DNA from: Nymphaea colorata
Lineage: Eukaryota; Streptophyta; Magnoliopsida; Nymphaeales; Nymphaeaceae
Reading direction: 5' to 3'
DNA: 64,000 nucleotides
NCBI RefSeq assembly: GCF_008831285.2
Contig: NC_045149.1
Location: 9,018,417-9,082,416 of the forward strand
Part shown: piece after piece, positions 57,690-64,000 of the stretch
Layout of the letters: each line of letters opens with the position of its first letter
Numbering within the stretch: the first letter of the stretch is position 1
Translations under genes and position numbers: made by a program
The notes under the pieces: model-generated
Told to the model about the DNA's origin: nothing
Seen by the model: the letters and a program-made list of their open reading frames with translations, nothing else
Databases searched by the model: none

Positions 57690-58245
57690 ATGTTAATATG
57701 TTTCTTTCTAGGGAAACATAATGGTGCTTCCATTCGTTTCAAAGTGGGTTTGGCTAAGGCCTATGAGAGGGTTAACTGGAGCCTTCTTCAAAGAGCTTTG
57801 TTGTTCCTAGGGTTTGAGGTCACTTGGGTCGATCGCATTATGGCCTGTGTTTCCTCTGCTTCTTCTAAAGCCCATCGTCGTTCCCTGGCCCAATGTCCCC
57901 TGCGCTTATTTTTGCTGATAATCTTATCCTTCTTTATGCAGTCAGCTCTAGATCCATTTTAGCTATTAAAAAGGTGCTTGAGGACTTGGGGAGTAAAGCA
58001 GAACTTCTCGTTAATGCTTCCAAATCTTCTTTCACTCCCTTTCATATCAAGGAGCAATTGATAGAAGATGTTGGAGAATGCTAGGAACTTTCTGTATATA
58101 TTCTCTTTGTAAGTTGTCAAGCTTTTGCTTGATCTCTGTTTTAAGGAATCTAAAACGAAGTGGGGTGCGATGTAATTGTTAGCTCCCTCCTGCTTTCTTT
58201 GTCTATTTTGTAAAGATTCATTTTGTCAATAAAAATTCGGGGAGA
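57690..58245 (+). pseudogene. LINE reverse transcriptase fragment with internal deletion
   Basis: Plant L1-type non-LTR retrotransposon. One frame (57700-57890) gives VGLAKAYERVNWSLLQRALL and FLGFEVTWVDRIMACVSSAS, the start of the RT palm. A second frame (57893-58084) gives MSPALIFADNLILLY and VNASKSSFTPF, the catalytic box and what follows. The segment between, with the GIRQGDPLSP-type motif, is missing. The box reads FADN instead of FADD. The stop is followed by a short 3' part with AATAAAAA at 58230-58237, the likely 3' end. Dead copy. Confidence 0.85.
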
Positions 58246-59371
58246 TCTACCAAGAGGGTTGCAGTGGAAATGTTACGATGTTTTTTGTCCCCCTCTTTTG
58301 TAAATGCATCCAAAATCTTCCAATGTCAGAATTTATACATTTCTGAGCTCTTAGAATTAGCTGATGACAAACATGACTTAAAATCAATTAATTATGTTAT
58401 CGAGTGCACGTTTTAATTATTTTTTTTTTTCAAAATTCATCTCCTACGTGTGTGTATCCAATTTGCGAACTCATGCCTATCCTATGGCTATTGACAAATT
58501 CATCTGTCTTTTTCCAATTAATATATGGTGTTAAATTTGTCAACGCAAGTCTTTTCATTTTTTCAATAAAATGACACAAGTACCCGTAAAAAAGGAGAGG
58601 AAAAAAAAAAGAAGATTAAAGGATTGACTAAAAAAGACAGTGATTCAATTTGAAAAATTTATTATTTTCTTCTTAAATAGGCCTCAAATTTATGATTTTT
58701 TTTTAGTAAGGAGAGGGGAGATGCTCCAAACAGGCCAAAGCCTTTCCTCATTTCTCTTGGAGAGGAGTACACTTGTCAGTTAAAGCGTCACACACTATTT
58801 ACTGCCCAAAAATATAGTATAATATCAACGAAATCAAACTGGCAATGGACTTTAATCGACCCACCAGTCGCACCAACTACACTAAGCCATTCAGTAAAAC
58901 TAGTAGGCGAGTTAGCATCAAATATGTGTCAGCAGCGCCACATATGTTCTGCCATACGACTAAAAATATTGGAGAAATTTTTTCCTTGTGTGGTTAGTCT
59001 GAATATTTTAAAAAAATTCACTCGGGCTTGACTTCATGTTGTTTATGCTTCACTTTCAGAGTGAAATTTCACAAGCTTAATACACTCTGAAGCCAAACCT
59101 CTTATTAATGATAACTCTCAAATGGCAATGCTCAGCAAAATCTGCTGATTCAAATCGAGTTAGTGTCAAACCAATTTGATCCCATAGCCAATTCAAGAGT
59201 GCCATATATCATAGCTTTAACTATTTGTAAAAATATAGAAAGAATATGATTTATTTTAAATTATTTTTATGTTTTTTTACAGTTGCTTCTTAAAATAACC
59301 TTTTTAATATGATTGACCCTCTATTCATTGAACTGGCAGCTCCACTGATTGGTTCATCGATCGATTTTTAC
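58246..59371. other. Intergenic, no gene recognised
   Basis: AT-rich DNA with poly-A/T runs. The piece at 58700-58760 (GGCCAAAGCCTTTCCTC) resembles part of the 53388 and 57440 repeats. Confidence 0.45.
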
Positions 59372-59850
59372 TAGGGTTGCTCTACTAGTTGAGCTAACTC
59401 GACTCGACTCGAACTCGCTTGATAAACTCGATTTGAACTCGACTCATTTATTAAACAAGTCGATTTTGAGTTAATAAATAAACTCGACAACCTAAATGAG
59501 TCAAGTCGAGCTCGAGATAAGTGGCCTGGGCTCGGTTAAGCTCGAAAAAGAAAATAAATAAAATTTGTCTCAGAAAGTTTTTAAAAAATAGATTACTCAA
59601 ATATATATGCCACCTCTTTTTCTAAAAAATCATTTTTTAAAAAAATGCTTGGCTGGGCTCGAGCCAGTCTTCGGCTCAAGCTTAATCAAGCTCGAATCAA
59701 GTCGAGTTCCAGTTTTAAGAGCTTGAGCAGAGTCGAGCTCGAGCTAATGAAATAAAACTCAACTCGAGCTCGAGCCGAGTTTCTTTCAAGACACTAAGGC
59801 CGAGTTTGAGCTGGCTGAACTGGGCTCGAACTCGCTCACAAACAGCAATG
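59372..59850. repeat. AGCTCGA-rich hAT-like repeat, decayed
   Basis: Starts TAGGGTTGCTCTACTAG, then GAGCTAACTCGACTCGACTC and many inverted copies to about 59840. Vocabulary and left terminus match the inner hAT family; the right terminus is not clear. Confidence 0.6.
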
Positions 59851-60732
59851 GGGGCATACCTCTATCATTAAAGTTAATTGGTATAAGATCGAAAGTATCA
59901 AAATTCTTTTTTCACTTTTGATAATAAGAACAACAAGTACCTCTTCAGCTAACCTTTTGAGGTAGCAAACAAGAAGCGATTTTATTAACAAATTTAAACC
60001 CCCGAGGGCCCCTTTTAAAGTAGGCAGATAGATACAAATTTCCTAAGTTTAATGGATAAAAGACGGCCAAACTCGTGCATGATGTCTATTTTAGGAAAAA
60101 ACAATCAAGGTAGGAAGAAACAGGGAAAAAAAAATAAAAACTTTGACTTCAATGAAGATGACTATGGCAACTAGAAGACAAAAGATTCCCCTACTGCAGC
60201 TACAATTATTGGAACCCTTTGTCTCATAAGAGAAAATGCCCACATCACAAGCAAACAGGAATGATTAGGCTTCAAGGAAAACTCACTGAGAAAATTCTTG
60301 CTTAGTTTCTAATTGGCCCCCACAACAACTCCTCCTTTAGTTTTTTTTGTAAGATTGAAAGTTGAAACCAACTCTCTAGTTTACGCGTGTCAAACGCGGT
60401 TATTATACCAAACTAGAGCGTCCTATGAATCATTCACCTAGAAATTTGTGCTCAAGGTGATTATGAGTTGGACTCTTACAAGTCAAACATGAAAAGGATA
60501 TAGAGGATAATCACCATGGGATTTAGTCCATTCTCTTGGAATCTAATTCTTTTCGGCACAGACAACTTGTTTCCCGTTTGATCGAGATTAGATTTGTTTG
60601 ATCAAGCATTATAAGCATCGTTATTTACTTGGGAGAGGCATATCCTTATCCACTATCCTCATGCTCTTGAGTTCACACATGTTCTAGTATGCATATATCC
60701 GTTGTTTCCATAAAATTGGGCAACACCGCTAC
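59851..60732. other. Intergenic, no gene recognised
   Basis: AT-rich; no motif-bearing reading frame, RNA gene or clear repeat. Confidence 0.45.
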
Positions 60733-60985
60733 ACTACAAAAAAAGTGAGGTCTCTAACTGTGGTTTCGATCATTGCTAAAATCGGAAAAGGCTAACTGGT
60801 GATTTTGATATCACTGGTACAGATCTATAGCGGTTACCCTCATCACCGTTATAGATTAATAAACCGGCGAAAATTTTAAACTGCAATAGGCTATAGCGGG
60901 TTTGAACCGTATCGTCCGCTAGGCATATTGCTAATTAAGTACAGCGACTATATAGCGGTGGATTTTTATCCGCTATTGTTTTTTT
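60733..60985. mobile_element. CACTA-type transposon end (fragment)
   Basis: CACTACAAAAAAAGTGAGG at 60733 is a CACTA-family terminus. It is followed by subterminal repeats CTATAGCGG, ATAGCGGTT and CCGCTAT in both orientations (60826-60980). The second end was not found, so this is a truncated or very diverged element. Confidence 0.65.
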
Positions 60986-61069
60986 TTTTTAAATAATAAT
61001 ACACGTTATCCGTGATATGGCGCCGAACCTTTTACAAATTAATGTACCTAATTTAATTTATATTTCACC

Positions 61070-61071
<2 letters not shown>

Positions 61072-61118
<47 letters not shown>

Positions 61119-61120
61119 AG
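61072..61120. repeat. (TA)n(TG)n microsatellite
   Basis: About 30 bp of TA followed by about 16 bp of TG. Confidence 0.93.
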
Positions 61121-61555
61121 TTAGTAGACACATTTAATATACCAAACTTAAAAAAATCATCTGGAAATTAATCAGGTATTTATTATTAAATTGAAGAATG
61201 TAAAATTAAACTGTTTTTTCAAGAAGCCAAAATACTCTTCAAATGAAGTATTGTTTTCAGAAGAAAACTGATTTGCTTCCTTTTTTTTCTTTTCTTTTTT
61301 TTGAGGGTGTTTGGTTCTTTTGAAAAAAATATCTTAGTTTTTATATTTTCAATTTAATCTCTACCATGATTTGGTTAAAATCAATCATGTATATCATTTT
61401 TCATTAAAAGTAGTAGATAAGGATGTGATAGTTACATTCTTTTTTGTAATATAACTTTTATATATATATATATAAACTTTGTAGATTTGTTCGTTTAGGT
61501 TTGGATGAAAAATGCATTTTGTAATTGAATAATGTTATGATCCAGGATTTCAATT

Positions 61556-61557
<2 letters not shown>

Positions 61558-61602
<45 letters not shown>
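61558..61602. repeat. (TA)n microsatellite
   Basis: About 44 bp of uninterrupted alternating TA. Confidence 0.95.
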
Positions 61603-61604
<2 letters not shown>

Positions 61605-62061
61605 GTAAGATGGGAAGGAGTCTACAAAAATATCGACTCCATTCGAATCAACCGACTCTGACAGCATTGGGCACCGCACCGTCCTACCAATCATAGGTCT
61701 GCTGGGATATAGATTTATTCAGTTAAAATAATCTGAAAAAGGTACCCATGCATACTTAAATTGATTGGAAGGGAGGAAGATAAAGAATTGAAGAGAAAAG
61801 AAAAAAAAAAGACAATTGACGGAGAAGGAGCCGGGCTGCATAACTGCTCTCCGGATCTTCCGTGGCCAGAGGAGCGGTCACTCTCCCCAACCACGCTCCG
61901 GACGACCCCACGCCTCTAAGGTCGTTTCTTCTTCAGGTATAGGAGTATGTACATAACCAGTTTTGTATATTCTGGCAAAATTTTTGGATGGTCGCATTAT
62001 TTATTTATTTATTTGTTTGAAAAAGGATAGGACTAAACCAATGAAAGGCCACAGAGGTGTA

Positions 62062-62166
62062 TAGGCCTGGGCATCGGGCCGGATCACCGGTGAGCCGGTT
62101 CCATTCAAAACAAATTGACATCGGGCTTGATGTAAACAGGCCCGCCCGGCCAGATGCCCAAGCCTA
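62062..62166. mobile_element. Short hAT-like MITE, 105 bp
   Basis: Ends TAGGCCTGGGCATCGGGCCGG and GGCCAGATGCCCAAGCCTA form an inverted repeat. Flanks GAGGTGTA (62054-62061) and GACGTGTA (62167-62174) match at 7 of 8 bases. Confidence 0.82.
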
Positions 62167-62174
62167 GACGTGTA

Positions 62175-63669
62175 GAGAAAACCCCTCGTCCACCGTCACA
62201 AAGAACCCTCTACACCTTCTTTCCCTTTTGATTTATTTATTATTTATTAGAGAAAGGAGAAAATGGAACCAGTGAAAGGCCATGGACGTGTTGAGGAACG
62301 CGGGCCAGGAGCGTCTCTAGTGCTTTTCTTTGTTTAATAAGTGAGATCAAGGGGAGCGACCCTCCCACCTCTTATTTTAATCCCTGGATCTCTCACTCCA
62401 CAGAGTCCACCTCTCTCCCTCCTTTCATTATTCAGTCTACATACGTTATATCCCTGTCTCAAGCCAAAAACCAAAAAGAGACTTTATTGTGCCTTTTTTG
62501 AATGATGGCTATATCCGTAGTCACACAAAATAAGTTTTTTTTTTAAAAAAAAACTAATTTTATATTTTAAAAATGGGTCAGTCGTATAAAATTGTGACAA
62601 GATTCGTCTTTTCCAAAAAAGACGACAAAAGCGAAAATGTAACATGCTGCAAAACAAAGTACAAAATGTGTTTTTTTCACATTTTCTAACGCTGCATTTT
62701 TATTCACATATTTTCAATATTTTATATTTGGGATTATTCTTTTAAATTTTTTAAAATTTGTCCACATCTTTCTAAAGTTGTTTCAGAAAAAAACACTTTT
62801 TACTGCATTATACACGAAAAAACGTCTTTGTTTAAAACCCACAAATGATTTGTGGCTATGGTTATCTGCCCATCTCTAGCAACAAACAGTTTCATTTTTA
62901 TAATGGATTTAGTATACCCTAAAGTTTATCACACTTCTCTCTCTCAACAGCACGTCGGTAAACCCACTGTAGACCATTGTCGCACCATAGGTCGCAAATA
63001 TATACCAATTTAGTGACGGTTTTTTAGCATTAAATTTTAAATTTTAACTGTTTGGTAATATCTAGCACATGATATATATATATATATATAATGATCTACA
63101 CCACTGTTTTTTTTTATAATGTTTGAGTGGAAAAGAAGAGACCGTCTAAAATAATATTATTTGACTAAAATGCTTTGTCTTCTTTTTTTTTTTAACCAAA
63201 TAAATGGTCAAGATTGTTACTACTAGGTCTAGCAACCAAGTGCATGTATACATAGCGTCTCCAAACACTGTCTCTCCCAAATTTAATCATATTGATAGGC
63301 GTATTGTACGTGCACGAATGCATATAGAATATGAAAATCACAAAACATTTGATGTGAACATTAGGTTTTGATAAACCAAGTTAAGAATGTTCATTTTAAA
63401 CACCTAATTATAAATTTCGATTTGCATATTTATTTTTTAATGTAATAATTACAGGAATTTTGAATGTATTTCTTGATTCAATGTGCAACTTTAGTGACTG
63501 TCAATTTCCATAAACTGGACGACGAGGAGCTAACTGGCTAACTAGAGAACTTATGCTTTCCTAATAAAACTCATTCAAAGAGAAACGCCGTGCTGCTGGA
63601 GGGGGTGCCTTTTTGTGAAGCTAATTATCTCTTCCTTATCCGGCAACATTCACTGCTTTGCCAACAAGA
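62175..63669. other. Intergenic, no gene recognised
   Basis: AT-rich with poly-A/T runs and a TA microsatellite at 63072-63091. Confidence 0.45.
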
Positions 63670-63677
63670 GCTCTGTT

Positions 63678-63717
63678 CAGGTAGATCCTATTCGAATTCG
63701 ATCTATTGACATCCCTA
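63678..63717. mobile_element. 40-bp relic of a TAGGGATGTCAA-family MITE with perfect target-site duplication
   Basis: GCTCTGTT flanks both sides exactly (63670-63677 and 63718-63725). The 40 bp start CAGGTAGATCC and end ATTGACATCCCTA, the family's right terminus, with the near-palindrome TAGATCCTATTCGAATTCG between. Almost all of the element's interior is gone. Confidence 0.75.
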
Positions 63718-63875
63718 GCTCTGTTGCACTTAGTTAAGACAATGACCTTAAAATTAATGCCTAAAAAATGAAAGACGTTGGCTGCATCTTTTTGTAATAA
63801 AATTAGTTAAGTTCTCTTAACTCCAGCTTAATTCTCCAATTGAAAGGAAAGGAACTAAATGCTTGAAGGGGCATA

Positions 63876-63942
63876 GCACAGTCGGCTAAAAAGATGGTTC
63901 ACATCCAAAAGAGTTTGATGTTTGAATCCAGTGCCTTGTGTC
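63876..63942 (+). repeat. tRNA-like sequence, probably a SINE head or decayed tRNA
   Basis: TAGCACAGTCGG fits the Pol III A box (TRGCNNAGYNGG). GTTTGAATCC about 35 bases downstream is close to the B box. The spacing is tRNA-like, but the acceptor stem does not pair well and no clean anticodon arm is seen, so a functional tRNA is unlikely. Confidence 0.4.
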
Positions 63943-64000
63943 ATGTTTCAATATGTTATTTCTTTAGGTCACTCGAGTTGAAAGGTATACTGTAAATCCA

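Noticed and set aside
63876-63942. Functional tRNA gene
   Set aside because: A and B boxes are recognisable, but stem pairing and anticodon arm are poor; treated as SINE-like.

Overview
This window is nuclear DNA from a flowering plant. The evidence is a spliced plant-type alpha-L-fucosidase gene, intron-bearing fragments of plant housekeeping genes, a chromovirus-type Ty3/Gypsy element with a plant Met-tRNA primer site, and many plant hAT, PIF/Harbinger, CACTA, LINE and SINE-like remnants in AT-rich, microsatellite-rich DNA. The sequence does not fix the species.

Layout. (1) 1540-4497, minus strand: the only gene that looks intact, a three-exon GH29 alpha-L-fucosidase whose introns splice in phase to give 519 residues. 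(2) 4.5-14.9 kb: no convincing gene. It holds short nonautonomous hAT elements, several with recognisable 8-bp target-site duplications, plus tandem repeats and microsatellites. (3) 14978 to at least 35525: a large Gypsy chromovirus with a 3.6-kb 5' LTR, a tRNA-Met primer site, broken gag and broken pol (protease, RT, RNase H, integrase, chromodomain), a polypurine tract and a 3' LTR that is itself interrupted. (4) 24213-33487: a 9.3-kb hAT element inside that 3' LTR, flanked by a perfect 8-bp duplication. It carries a transposase remnant (TTF zinc finger joined to a hAT dimerisation domain) and three exons of an exocyst SEC3 gene. (5) 25965-30861: a second hAT element nested in the first, again with matching ends and a perfect 8-bp duplication. 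It carries an exon that looks like SMG1 and a broken receptor-like cytoplasmic kinase (PBL27 type). (6) 26210-27319: a PIF/Harbinger-type MITE nested in the second hAT. The region is therefore a four-level nest.

(7) About 35.5-43.4 kb: GC-rich DNA that appears to come from LTRs, with tandem repeats, short palindromes and a large inverted repeat, and no intact retrotransposon gene. (8) 43.4-64.0 kb: AT-rich intergenic DNA with further hAT MITEs, two CACTA-type termini, a broken LINE reverse transcriptase, tRNA-like/SINE-like pieces, tandem duplications and long AT microsatellites.

Apart from the fucosidase, the genes here do not work together as a pathway. They are mobile-element genes and host exons copied by transposons. 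The most notable system is the pair of nested gene-capturing (Pack-type) hAT elements, which together hold spliced fragments of apparently three unrelated host genes, all in the same orientation as the transposase remnant.
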